Shown: piece after piece, positions 1 through 8,286 of the stretch
Layout of the letters: every line of letters begins with the position of its first letter
How positions within the stretch are numbered: position 1 is the first letter of the stretch
Origin: Flammeovirgaceae bacterium UBA7330
GTDB lineage: Bacteria > Bacteroidota > Bacteroidia > Cytophagales > Cyclobacteriaceae
Direction of reading: 5' to 3'
DNA: 64,000 nucleotides
Assembly: GCA_002471275.1 (NCBI GenBank)
Contig: DKPQ01000015.1
Coordinates: 1-64,000, forward strand
Position numbers and translations under genes: made by a program
Notes under the pieces: generated by a model
Seen by the model: the letters and a program-made list of their open reading frames with translations, nothing else
Told to the model about the DNA's origin: nothing
The model's database searches: none

Positions 1-7
1 ATCCGCA
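1..7 (+). tRNA. possible 3' end of a tRNA cut by the window edge
   Basis: The first seven bases plus the following CT and T-run closely resemble the end of the complete tRNA-Leu at 4784-4865, whose acceptor 3' strand, discriminator A and T-rich tail read almost the same. The match is very short. The reverse complement could equally be the start of a leftward tRNA. Only the sequence left of the window can settle this. Confidence 0.25.
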
Positions 8-154
8 CTCCTTTTTAATAGAGCAATTTGCTATCTGTCCATTCGTTCAAAGAACTTTTTTACCTCCTTATCGTCGGTAAATGAATACAAAAATCCTGTT
101 AGAATTTGTGTACTTTTTGACAATCTCGTTCGATTGTCTTGCTGAAAGCGGATG

Positions 155-184
155 CAAAATTAGATAAACTTTTTGCAAGTCCAA
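155..184 (-). promoter_or_regulatory. candidate Bacteroidota promoter reading left
   Basis: On the minus strand a TTG (184-182) is followed after 19 nt by TAATTTTG (162-155). This matches the Bacteroidota primary-sigma pattern of a -33 TTG and a -7 TAnnTTTG. It lies downstream of purA and faces out of the window, so it would drive a gene beyond the left edge. No expression evidence is available. Confidence 0.45.
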
Positions 185-236
185 CTTTTCGAGTAAAAAA
201 CTTGAGAAATATTTTTCTCCCTCAAAAAGCGGATGG

Positions 237-244
237 CAAAGATA
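237..244 (-). promoter_or_regulatory. second candidate leftward -7 element
   Basis: TATCTTTG on the minus strand fits TAnnTTTG. A TTG lies 16 nt upstream at 263-261, a little closer than usual. With the element at 155-184 it suggests tandem promoters for a gene left of the window. The rest of 1-273 holds no convincing gene. Confidence 0.35.
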
Positions 245-273
245 CTAAATCCATGGGATTCAAAAAAGATATT

Positions 274-1551
274 TTACGTGGTAAATTCTTCTTTCAATAC
301 GGTTTCTACCCTATTAGGCCCAAGCGATACAATTTCGATAGGTGCCTTGACCTGTTCCTCGATATAAGTGATGTATTCCAGCAATAATGAAGGCAATGCA
401 TCAAAAGTATTTGCTTTGGTAGCTCCCCATCCCTTAAAGGTTTTATAAATCAGCTCCCAATCTGCCCCCTCTAGGTATAGAGGTAGCTCATCTGTGGTCT
501 TACCACCCATTTCATAGCCATAGCAAACCTTTACTTCATCAAGATCAGCTAAAACATCGGCTTTCATCATAAAGAGCTTAGTGACACCATTAAGCATACA
601 GGAGTATTTCAGTGCTGGCAAATCTAGCCAGCCACATCTGCGAGGTCTTCCGGTAGTCGCACCGAATTCATTGCCTTTTTTTCTAAGCGCTTCTCCTTCA
701 TCCCCATGAAGCTCGGTAGGGAACGGTCCACCACCAACTCGTGTACAGTATGCTTTGAAAATACCGAAGACCTCTCCTATCCAGCGTGGTGCCACACCTA
801 GTCCGTTACAAGCCCCCGCGGAAATGGTATTGGAGCTTGTTACATATGGATAGCTTCCAAAATCAATATCCAGCATGGAACCCTGAGCGCCTTCAGCCAG
901 CACAGCCTTATTATCCGTAATGGCCTGATTGATCAAATACTCCGTGCTCAGAATATCAAATGACCGTATGGTCTCAATGGCACTGAAGAAAACCTCTTCC
1001 TCCTTTGATATGTCAAATTCTAAATCATAATGCTCTAAAATCCTTAAATGATGATTTTTGATCTCTTCGTACCTTTTATCAAAATCCGGTTCATCAACAT
1101 CACCGATTCTTAAGCCTCTCCTGGCCACTTTATCCTGATATGTAGGACCAATGCCTCTTAGCGTTGATCCGATTTTTTTGTCCCCTTTGGCTCGCTCATA
1201 GGCCTGATCTAAGACACGGTGTGTGGGTACGATCATCTGAGCTTTATTGGAAAGCACCAAATGTTTCTTCAGATCCAGGTTGAAAGGCTTCAACTCGTCG
1301 ATCTCTTCCTGAAAAACTTTTGGATCAAGTACAACACCATTCCCTATTACATTGAGAATGCCTTCGTGGAAAATACCAGAAGGAATCTGATGTAAGACAT
1401 GTTTGTGACCGTCAAATTCCAAAGTATGCCCGGCATTGGGTCCTCCCTGAAATCTAGCAACTACATCATATTTGGGAGCCAAAAAATCCACGATCTTTCC
1501 TTTCCCTTCATCTCCCCATTGAAGGCCTAACAAAATATCTACCTGTGCCAT
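274..1551 (-). CDS. purA: adenylosuccinate synthetase
   Basis: PurA joins IMP and aspartate using GTP, the first committed step from IMP to AMP in the cytoplasm. The 425-residue product has the family length. It shows the N-terminal nucleotide loop QWGDEGKGK near residues 11-19, GGPNAGHT (36-43), and GSTLRGIGPTYQDK near residue 130. The C-terminal half carries TTGRPRRCGW. The ATG at 1551 overlaps the TGA of the upstream STAS gene by one base, so translation is probably coupled. It is the last gene of a leftward cluster headed by the (p)ppGpp enzyme. (p)ppGpp is known to inhibit PurA in several bacteria, so the grouping makes functional sense, though that link is inference here. Confidence 0.97.
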   Translation of the reverse strand: MAQVDILLGLQWGDEGKGKIVDFLAPKYDVVARFQGGPNAGHTLEFDGHKHVLHQIPSGIFHEGILNVIGNGVVLDPKVFQEEIDELKPFNLDLKKHLVLSNKAQMIVPTHRVLDQAYERAKGDKKIGSTLRGIGPTYQDKVARRGLRIGDVDEPDFDKRYEEIKNHHLRILEHYDLEFDISKEEEVFFSAIETIRSFDILSTEYLINQAITDNKAVLAEGAQGSMLDIDFGSYPYVTSSNTISAGACNGLGVAPRWIGEVFGIFKAYCTRVGGGPFPTELHGDEGEALRKKGNEFGATTGRPRRCGWLDLPALKYSCMLNGVTKLFMMKADVLADLDEVKVCYGYEMGGKTTDELPLYLEGADWELIYKTFKGWGATKANTFDALPSLLLEYITYIEEQVKAPIEIVSLGPNRVETVLKEEFTT

Positions 1552-1901
1552 CAGTTTATTTTTGAAATGGTATCTTCTGCTTCCTGCTCTGTTTTAACAA
1601 TGTTGAAAATGGCCTGAAGCTTTGTAATTATTAATAATTTTTTAACGTGTTCGGAAGGATTCACCAAATATAGCTCTCCTCCCTTGTTTCTGAATTTTGT
1701 GAGAATGGTGATCAGTACGCCTATACCACTCGAATTGATATATCTAACATCAGAAATATTTATCAGACAATATTTGGCATCCGATGAAAGTGCATCATTT
1801 ACAATTTCAATCAGTTCCGGTCCATTATTTTCACCTATCAGGTCTCCGGAAAAATTCAGGATCAACCTGTCTTTGCTCAGATTATGAGAATAATTCATCA
1901 T
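1551..1901 (-). CDS. STAS-domain anti-sigma factor antagonist-like protein
   Basis: This 116-residue protein is a single STAS domain. The pattern INISDVRYINSSGIGVL at about residues 47-63 matches the SpoIIAA/RsbV core, with Ser57/Ser58 at the usual phosphoacceptor site. Such proteins are normally phosphorylated by an RsbW/SpoIIAB-type kinase and control a partner-switch. No partner kinase is visible in the window. It starts 7 nt after the fur-family gene and shares one base with purA. A minor in-frame second ATG follows directly. Target unknown. Confidence 0.85.
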   Translation of the reverse strand: MMNYSHNLSKDRLILNFSGDLIGENNGPELIEIVNDALSSDAKYCLINISDVRYINSSGIGVLITILTKFRNKGGELYLVNPSEHVKKLLIITKLQAIFNIVKTEQEAEDTISKIN

Positions 1902-1908
1902 AGGTCAC

Positions 1909-2367
1909 TTATTTTTTATTCTCACAGTCTACCCGCCTGCAACTGGCATAGAGCAGTAAAGAGTGATGAATAATGTCAAATTTTAGGAGATCGCCCACAG
2001 TCGTCTGAATATTTTGGATCCTTGGATCACAAAATTCCATCACTTTGTTGCAATCCGTGCAAATTAAATGATCATGCTGCTTAAATCCGTGTGATTTCTC
2101 ATATTGTGCTAGATTTTTTCCAAATTGATGCTTCGTAACCAGATCGCATTCTACTAAAAGGTCTAACGTATTGTATACAGTAGCCCTGCTCACACGGTAA
2201 TTCTTGTCTTTCATAGATATGTAGAGCGACTCTACATCAAAGTGGCCCCTACGAGTATAAATCTCCTCCAAAATCGCATAGCGTTCAGGGGTTTTCCTCA
2301 AACTCTTCTTCTCCAGATAAGCTGTGAATATCTTTTTTACCTCGTCTAAAATAACAGATTGTTCCAT
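1909..2367 (-). CDS. Fur-family metal- or peroxide-responsive repressor
   Basis: The 152-residue protein has the Fur layout: an N-terminal winged helix with the recognition segment RVSRATVYNTLDLL (about 58-71), then a metal-binding dimerisation domain. HDH (98-100) and the CxxC at Cys103/Cys106 are seen. The second cysteine pair, Cys143 and Cys148, is spaced CX4C rather than the common CX2C. Fur, PerR and Zur cannot be separated from sequence alone. It sits 43 nt after rel/spoT and 7 nt before the STAS gene. A candidate -7 element lies just upstream. Confidence 0.88.
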   Translation of the reverse strand: MEQSVILDEVKKIFTAYLEKKSLRKTPERYAILEEIYTRRGHFDVESLYISMKDKNYRVSRATVYNTLDLLVECDLVTKHQFGKNLAQYEKSHGFKQHDHLICTDCNKVMEFCDPRIQNIQTTVGDLLKFDIIHHSLLLYASCRRVDCENKK

Positions 2368-2375
2368 GACCGCCG

Positions 2376-2383
2376 CAAATATA
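2376..2383 (-). promoter_or_regulatory. candidate -7 element upstream of the fur-family gene
   Basis: TATATTTG on the minus strand matches TAnnTTTG and lies only about 10 nt before the ATG at 2367, which would give a very short leader. No clear -33 TTG is seen. It could be an internal promoter separating fur-STAS-purA from rel/spoT. Confidence 0.35.
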
Positions 2384-2410
2384 GCTATAGAAGAATTGCT
2401 TCTTTAATAA

Positions 2411-4612
2411 CTAAACATCTCTTGATACAGATACTACCCCCTGAACTTTTTCGAGATTGGTAATCAGTTTATCCAAATGCTGGGTATCGTTGACATATAA
2501 TTGGATTTCGCCTTCAAAGATTCCCCCCTCGGTATTAATAGTAATAGACCTCATGTTTACCTTCAGCTCGCCTGAGATGATACTTGATATATCGTTGATC
2601 AGGCCAAGTCGATCAGTGCCAATTATCTTTAGCCTGGCGATAAATGATTTATCATGACTACTCGTCCATTTGGCTTTAATGACCCGATAACCATAGTTTG
2701 AAAGTAACTCAGCAGCATTGGGGCAGCTGGTCCTGTGGATCTTAATGCCATCATTTACAGTAACAAATCCGAATACATCATCACCTGGGATTGGGTTACA
2801 GCACCTGGCAAATTTGTAATCCACCACATCCATGTCTTCTCCTATCAATAACAGGTCAAAATCTTTTTCCTTGACCTTCTTCTTCTGACCTTCGAATGTG
2901 CCCGGATCTTTGATCTTGGTTTGAGTAGGCTCTTCGGCTTGTTTGTCCCTGAATTTCTTGATTTCAACGTGGTTGATCTTTCCTCTTCCTACCAAATAGT
3001 ATAGATCAATTGGAGTTTTCAAATCGAAGAAGGCAACCAGTTGATCAAGTATCTCCTGACTCCAGGGGAGTTTCATCTGCTTGATTTTCCGCATTACGAT
3101 CTCTTTCCCCTCACTCGCAAAGACCTTTCTCTCTTCTTTGAGCACATCCTTGATCTTGGACCTTGCTTTTGAACTTACTACATATTTGAGCCAATCCTCG
3201 TTAGGTTTTTGCTTTCTGGAGGTGAGGATCTCTACCTGATCACCGTTTTTCAATACATGATTTAGAGGTACCAGCCGCTGGTTGACTTTTGCTCCCAGGC
3301 AGTGGGCACCTACCTCAGTATGGATGTCAAAGGCAAAATCTAGTGCCGTGGCACCATTTGGTAAAGTAATCAGATCACCCTTTGGAGTAAACGTGAAGAT
3401 TTCTTCGTGGAAAAGATTTGACCTGAAGTCGTCCACAAATTCAATCGCAGAAGTATTGTTTTGCTCCAATATCTCTCGGACCTTGGTAATCCATTGTTCA
3501 AGCCCACGATCACCCGGGGATTCTTTCTCTTTATATTTCCAATGAGCTGCATAGCCCTTCTCTGCTATTTCATCCATTCGCTTGGTTCGGATCTGTACTT
3601 CCACCCATTGCCCGGTAGCACTCATCACGGTCGTATGTAATGACTCATATCCGTTGGCTTTGGGAATGCTTATCCAATCTCTCAGCCTATCAGGGTTAGG
3701 TTGATAAAAATCCGTCACTATAGAATATGCCTGCCAGCAAGCGGCTTTTTCATGTTCTATTTCCGTATCCAGAATGATCCTTACGGCAAAAAGATCAAAG
3801 ACCTCTTCAAATGGCACATTCTGGGTTTTCATCTTATTATATATGGAATGAATGGACTTTGGCCTTCCCTTGATCTCGTAGGTAAACTTATGTTTGTTTA
3901 ATTCATCTTTAATAGGTCGGATAAAACTCCTGATAAACCTGTTTCTGGCCTCCCTGGTTATTCTTATCTTTTGAACAATGTGGTTATAGGTATCATTGTC
4001 AGTGTATTTAAGGTACAGATCTTCTAATTCTGACTTGATCACGTAAAGTCCAAGGCGATGGGCTAAAGGCGCGTAAATAAAGATTGTTTCATTGGCAATC
4101 TTTAGTTGCTTATCCCTAGGCATGCTCTGAAGCGTACGCATGTTGTGCAACCTGTCTGCAAGCTTTATCAGTATTACCCTTACATCATCGGATAATGTGA
4201 GTAACATTTTTCGGAAATTCTCAGCCTGTGCCGAACTCCCCTGCTCAAATACCCCGCTGATCTTGGTGAGCCCATCAATGATACTGGCTACCTTCCGTCC
4301 GAAGGTCCGTTCTACTTCGGCCAGACCAGTTTCCGTATCCTCCACCACATCGTGCAACAGTGCACAGATGATCGAAGTAGGACCCAGTCCCACTTCCGAA
4401 ACACATATTTGGGCTACCTCCAGTGGATGAAAGATATAGGGCTCACCGGATTTGCGTCGCATATCCTTATGAGCATCCATTGAGAGGTGAAAAGCCTTTT
4501 TGATCATTTTTGCATCGCCCTCTTTCAACATAGGTTTAGCCGATCTCAATAGCTTTCGGTACCTCCGAATGATTTCTTTTCTTTCCTCTTCTACATCAAC
4601 TTCCAAAATCAT
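2411..4612 (-). CDS. bifunctional (p)ppGpp synthetase/hydrolase, Rel/SpoT type
   Basis: This enzyme makes and degrades (p)ppGpp in the stringent response. The order is an HD hydrolase domain with the HD pair and ED motif near residues 87-92, the synthetase domain (GRPKSIHSIYNKM, then EVQIRT near 340), a TGS domain near 390-460, and a C-terminal ACT domain ending at 733. The intact HD motif argues for hydrolase activity as well as synthesis. I chose the ATG at 4612; the reading frame extends three codons upstream to a TTG at 4621. It heads the leftward cluster fur-STAS-purA. Confidence 0.95.
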   Translation of the reverse strand: MILEVDVEEERKEIIRRYRKLLRSAKPMLKEGDAKMIKKAFHLSMDAHKDMRRKSGEPYIFHPLEVAQICVSEVGLGPTSIICALLHDVVEDTETGLAEVERTFGRKVASIIDGLTKISGVFEQGSSAQAENFRKMLLTLSDDVRVILIKLADRLHNMRTLQSMPRDKQLKIANETIFIYAPLAHRLGLYVIKSELEDLYLKYTDNDTYNHIVQKIRITREARNRFIRSFIRPIKDELNKHKFTYEIKGRPKSIHSIYNKMKTQNVPFEEVFDLFAVRIILDTEIEHEKAACWQAYSIVTDFYQPNPDRLRDWISIPKANGYESLHTTVMSATGQWVEVQIRTKRMDEIAEKGYAAHWKYKEKESPGDRGLEQWITKVREILEQNNTSAIEFVDDFRSNLFHEEIFTFTPKGDLITLPNGATALDFAFDIHTEVGAHCLGAKVNQRLVPLNHVLKNGDQVEILTSRKQKPNEDWLKYVVSSKARSKIKDVLKEERKVFASEGKEIVMRKIKQMKLPWSQEILDQLVAFFDLKTPIDLYYLVGRGKINHVEIKKFRDKQAEEPTQTKIKDPGTFEGQKKKVKEKDFDLLLIGEDMDVVDYKFARCCNPIPGDDVFGFVTVNDGIKIHRTSCPNAAELLSNYGYRVIKAKWTSSHDKSFIARLKIIGTDRLGLINDISSIISGELKVNMRSITINTEGGIFEGEIQLYVNDTQHLDKLITNLEKVQGVVSVSRDV

Positions 4613-4783
4613 ATTAAACAAAACATTTGTTTGGGGTGAATAATTACAAAAACTTTAATTAATTTTGCCCTCCGAAAATTTACTTGATGTAGCAAATCTA
4701 TACATAGTAAATTCTTTGAAATTTTGAGAACATAGGTCCTGGGATGTTGGAATAAAACAACAGGCCTTGAGATTTGTAAAGAT

Positions 4784-4865
4784 GCGGATGTGGCGAAATT
4801 GGTAGACGCACTAGACTTAGGATCTAGCGCCGCGAGGCATGGGGGTTCGAGTCCCTCCATCCGCA
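4784..4865 (+). tRNA. tRNA-Leu (anticodon UAG)
   Basis: The 7-bp acceptor stem (4784-4790 with 4858-4864) and discriminator A at 4865 are perfect. The anticodon stem CTAGA/TCTAG encloses loop CTTAGGA, giving anticodon TAG, which reads CUA. A long variable arm GCCGCGAGGC marks a class II tRNA. CCA is not encoded. A short T-run follows at 4867 and may help termination. Confidence 0.97.
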
Positions 4866-4958
4866 CTTTTTTAAATCCTCTATTCGAAATACTTTCTTTT
4901 CTATTCAAATTAACCTTTAGTAGGGTTTTTACCTGATCAAATTCAAATCTTTAGCCAA

Positions 4959-6290
4959 TTGGAAATCACACTTGACAAAATCGACAAGACAGAAGGTTTA
5001 ATTAAAGTTAAATTAAAGCAGGATGATTATCAACCTGGTGTAAAACAAAAAATTAAAGAATATAGCAAGAAAGCTAATATCAAAGGTTTCAGGCCAGGAA
5101 AGGTTCCTCCAAACCTCATAAAAGAACTTTACGGAAAATCAATTCTTGCTGAAGAGATCAATCAATTACTTTCTGATAAGCTCAATGCATACCTCAGAGA
5201 AAGTGACTTACAGTTTCTTGGTGAGCCTATGCCTAAAGAAGACTCTTTTGAAAACCTGGACTTCAACATTGATCAGGCAAAAGACTTCGAGTTTGAATAC
5301 AATGTGGGTTTTGCAGAAGAATTTGAACTCAAGATCGACCAAAAACTGAAGGTGGAAAAACCCACCATTAAAGTCGACAAGAAAGTAATAGACGAAACCA
5401 TTGAAAACCTGCAAAGACAGTTTGGTGAGCTTTCGAATGAGGAAGTAGCCCAGGCGAAAGATATTATTTACGGAAAAGTCACTTCTAAAGACGGTGAGGT
5501 CGATAAGGAGATTAACATCGACATGAATGATCTAGCCAAAGGAGTTGATAAGAAATTTATCGGGAAGAAAGTTGGTGACTCGGTAGAATTCGAGCCGAAG
5601 AAATTATATATCGATTCGCACAAGCTTCACCATCAGCTCAATATCAGTCACGATGACTTCGAAAAACTGAAGGTTAAGCTGACCATCAACATTGGTGGTA
5701 TTTCGCGAACCAACCCCATCCCTGTCGATCAGAAACTTTTTGACAAGACCTTCGGCGAGGGTAAGGTAAAGACTGAGGAAGAATTCAGAAAAAAAGTAGA
5801 GGAAGCTGTAAGTGAAAACTATAAGCGTGAAGAGGAGCAATATTTCGATTACAGATTGAGAAATCAGCTAATTGAAAAAGCTAAAATCAATCTTCCTGAT
5901 AGTTTCCTCAAAAAGTGGCTTGCTAAGTCTGACGAAAAAATCACTGAGGATGTCCTCAGCGAGGAATATGAATCCTATAGCAAAGAGCTGAAATGGTCAT
6001 TGATCAAAAATAAGATCATTAAAGATCAGGACTTAAAAGTAGAAAATGAAGAGGTGATAGCTGCTGCAAAGGATCTAATAAGTGCACAGTTTGGCCAGGC
6101 TGGTCTGGGCGACCAAATGGGCGATAAACTGGATATGTTTGCACAAAACTACCTGCAGGCAGAAAACGGTGAGAATTATATGAAGATTTACAACCAGGTA
6201 CTAAACAATAAAGCACTGGACTACGTAAAATCTCAAATAAATATTAAGGATAAAGTCGTAAGTTTGGATGAATTCAGAAAACTTCCGTGA
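4959..6290 (+). CDS. tig: trigger factor, ribosome-associated chaperone
   Basis: Trigger factor binds the ribosome exit tunnel and shields nascent chains. The ribosome-docking signature GFRPGKVPPNLIKELYG is at about residues 43-59. A middle PPIase-like region and a long helical C-terminal chaperone region follow, and the length of 443 is typical. No ATG is available: the start is TTG at 4959, reading MEITLDKIDK as in relatives. It precedes clpP-clpX as in many bacteria, but a hairpin terminator at 6321-6346 separates them. Confidence 0.95.
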   Translation: MEITLDKIDKTEGLIKVKLKQDDYQPGVKQKIKEYSKKANIKGFRPGKVPPNLIKELYGKSILAEEINQLLSDKLNAYLRESDLQFLGEPMPKEDSFENLDFNIDQAKDFEFEYNVGFAEEFELKIDQKLKVEKPTIKVDKKVIDETIENLQRQFGELSNEEVAQAKDIIYGKVTSKDGEVDKEINIDMNDLAKGVDKKFIGKKVGDSVEFEPKKLYIDSHKLHHQLNISHDDFEKLKVKLTINIGGISRTNPIPVDQKLFDKTFGEGKVKTEEEFRKKVEEAVSENYKREEEQYFDYRLRNQLIEKAKINLPDSFLKKWLAKSDEKITEDVLSEEYESYSKELKWSLIKNKIIKDQDLKVENEEVIAAAKDLISAQFGQAGLGDQMGDKLDMFAQNYLQAENGENYMKIYNQVLNNKALDYVKSQINIKDKVVSLDEFRKLP

Positions 6291-6320
6291 ACTTAGCTAT
6301 TTCAAATGAAGTTATTAATG

Positions 6321-6346
6321 AGTCCTTTTGATAAGGACTTTTTTTA
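6321..6346 (+). terminator. Rho-independent terminator after tig
   Basis: Stem AGTCCTT (6321-6327) pairs with AAGGACT (6333-6339) around a 5-nt loop and is followed by seven T. It lies between tig and clpP, so some clpP transcription must start downstream or depend on read-through. Confidence 0.85.
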
Positions 6347-6375
6347 TTTTTACTTACATAAGTTATATTCAAAAC

Positions 6376-7053
6376 ATGATTAACACTCAAGAATTCAGAA
6401 AATATGCCGTAAAGGACCAGGGAATCAGTGGATCTACCTTTGACTCATATGTACACAGGGTTGAAAACATGACACGGGCTGTCATTGAAGAAAGACCTAC
6501 TAATTTCCGCGAAATTGATGTTTTCTCAAGACTTATCATGGACAGGATCATATTCCTGGGAATGCAGGTAGAAGAGAATATCGCAAACATTATAACAGCC
6601 CAATTGTTATTTCTTGAATCAGTGGATTCTAAAAAAGACATTTTACTTTATATCAATAGTCCTGGAGGTTCGGTATATGCTGGGTTAGGCATGTATGACA
6701 CCATGCAGTATGTTAATCCCGATGTAGCTACGATATGTACAGGGTTGGCGGCTTCTATGGGTGCTGTATTACTTTCCGGAGGAGCAAAAGGCAAAAGATC
6801 ATCACTTCCTCACAGCAGGATCATGATACACCAACCAAGTGGTGGAATGCAGGGTCAGTCTAAGGACATGGAAATCACGTTGAAGCAAACATTGGAACTC
6901 AGGAAAGATTTGTATTCTATCCTTGCCAAGCATACTGGCAAGAAATTTGATGAAATTGAAAGAGATTCTGACAGAGACTATTGGATGAGAGCCGCTGAAG
7001 CAAAGGACTATGGGCTAATCGACGAAGTTTTAGAAAGAAAAGCAGAAAAATAA
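6376..7053 (+). CDS. clpP: ATP-dependent Clp protease proteolytic subunit
   Basis: ClpP is the serine protease barrel that works with ClpX. From the ATG at 6376 the product has 225 residues. The catalytic triad is visible: Ser127 in AASMGA, His152 in MIHQPSGG, and Asp near 201 in DSDRDYWM. A longer frame from 6328 begins inside the upstream terminator hairpin, so I reject that start. The stop overlaps the clpX start by one base (TAATG), indicating coupled translation. Residues 1-25 are a little longer than in Escherichia coli and may include a propeptide. Confidence 0.96.
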   Translation: MINTQEFRKYAVKDQGISGSTFDSYVHRVENMTRAVIEERPTNFREIDVFSRLIMDRIIFLGMQVEENIANIITAQLLFLESVDSKKDILLYINSPGGSVYAGLGMYDTMQYVNPDVATICTGLAASMGAVLLSGGAKGKRSSLPHSRIMIHQPSGGMQGQSKDMEITLKQTLELRKDLYSILAKHTGKKFDEIERDSDRDYWMRAAEAKDYGLIDEVLERKAEK

Positions 7054-8282
7054 TGGCAACACAAGTCACTTGCAGTTTTTGTGGCCGAAATAAAAAAGAC
7101 GTAGATCTGATGATCTCCGGTATACATGCGCACATCTGTGACAAATGTATTTCGCAGGCACAACAAATACTGAACGAAGAACTTAAGACCAAAAACAACA
7201 GTGAATCACCAAATTTTAATCTGGTGAAACCCGCTGACATGAAACGTCACCTTGATGAGTTTGTGATTGGTCAGGAAGAAGCTAAAAAATACATTTCAGT
7301 AGCTGTTTACAATCATTATAAACGGCTTATGCAGCAAAAGGACAAGGATGATGTAGTCATCGAGAAGTCCAACATCGTAATGGTAGGGCAAACCGGAACG
7401 GGTAAAACCTATCTGGCCAGGACCCTTGCAAAGATCTTGCAGGTACCTTTCTGTATCGCTGATGCTACAGTTTTAACCGAAGCAGGTTATGTAGGTGAGG
7501 ATGTGGAAAGCATTCTAACCAGACTGCTTCAGGCAGCAAACTATGAGGTAGAGGCTGCTGAAAGAGGGATCGTATACATAGACGAACTTGACAAGATCGC
7601 CAGAAAGTCTGACAACCCTTCCATCACCCGGGATGTGAGCGGTGAAGGTGTACAGCAAGCCCTATTGAAGCTTCTTGAAGGCACATCAGTAAACGTTCCT
7701 CCTCAGGGAGGTCGCAAGCATCCGGACCAAAAAATGATCTCCGTTAATACAGAGAATATTTTATTTATCTGTGGTGGAGCATTTGATGGAATAGAAAGGG
7801 TGATTGCCAACAGGCTGAATACCCGTCCTATAGGTTTTGTAAACGAAAAAGATGAAGACACTCCTATTGACAAGGAAAATCTTCTTCACTATATCTCTGC
7901 ACAGGATCTGAAAGGCTTTGGACTGATACCTGAGCTGATCGGAAGGCTTCCTGTATTGACTCATCTTGATCCTCTAAGCAATGATGCGCTGAAGCAAATC
8001 CTTACCGAGCCTAAGAATGCATTGGTCAAGCAGTACAAAAAACTGTTTGAGATGGAGAATGTGAAACTTGAGTTTAATGAGGACGCCATTGAGTACATTG
8101 TTGAAAAAGCAATGGAATTTAAGCTTGGAGCACGTGGGTTAAGGTCCATTTGTGAGGCGATCATTACGGATGCAATGTTCGACATTCCTTCTAATAACAA
8201 TATGAAGGAGTTTATCCTGACTAAAGAATACGCGGAAGAGAAGCTTGAAAAATCGAAATTCAATAAGCTGAGGGCAGCTTAA
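7053..8282 (+). CDS. clpX: ClpX unfoldase, ATP-binding subunit of ClpXP
   Basis: The 409-residue AAA+ unfoldase begins with a Cys4 zinc-binding domain (CSFC near residue 6, then CDKC near 30). Walker A is GQTGTGKT at about 112-119 and Walker B is VYIDELDKI near 175. An IGF tripeptide near residue 258, in RPIGFVNEKD, is the expected ClpP-docking loop. It overlaps clpP by one base. Transcription probably ends at the hairpin 8314-8341, which lies inside the convergent lpxB coding sequence. Confidence 0.97.
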   Translation: MATQVTCSFCGRNKKDVDLMISGIHAHICDKCISQAQQILNEELKTKNNSESPNFNLVKPADMKRHLDEFVIGQEEAKKYISVAVYNHYKRLMQQKDKDDVVIEKSNIVMVGQTGTGKTYLARTLAKILQVPFCIADATVLTEAGYVGEDVESILTRLLQAANYEVEAAERGIVYIDELDKIARKSDNPSITRDVSGEGVQQALLKLLEGTSVNVPPQGGRKHPDQKMISVNTENILFICGGAFDGIERVIANRLNTRPIGFVNEKDEDTPIDKENLLHYISAQDLKGFGLIPELIGRLPVLTHLDPLSNDALKQILTEPKNALVKQYKKLFEMENVKLEFNEDAIEYIVEKAMEFKLGARGLRSICEAIITDAMFDIPSNNNMKEFILTKEYAEEKLEKSKFNKLRAA

Positions 8283-8286
8283 TAGC

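Noticed and set aside
139..387. 82-codon plus-strand ORF at the left edge
   Set aside because: It overlaps the end of purA antisense and the promoter-like region; no family or start context.
4609..4908. Open frame on the minus strand across the tRNA
   Set aside because: It runs through the complete tRNA-Leu and its residues derive from it; no coding signal.
6328..6375. Extended N-terminus of ClpP
   Set aside because: This stretch includes the tig terminator hairpin and T-run; homologues begin near the ATG at 6376.
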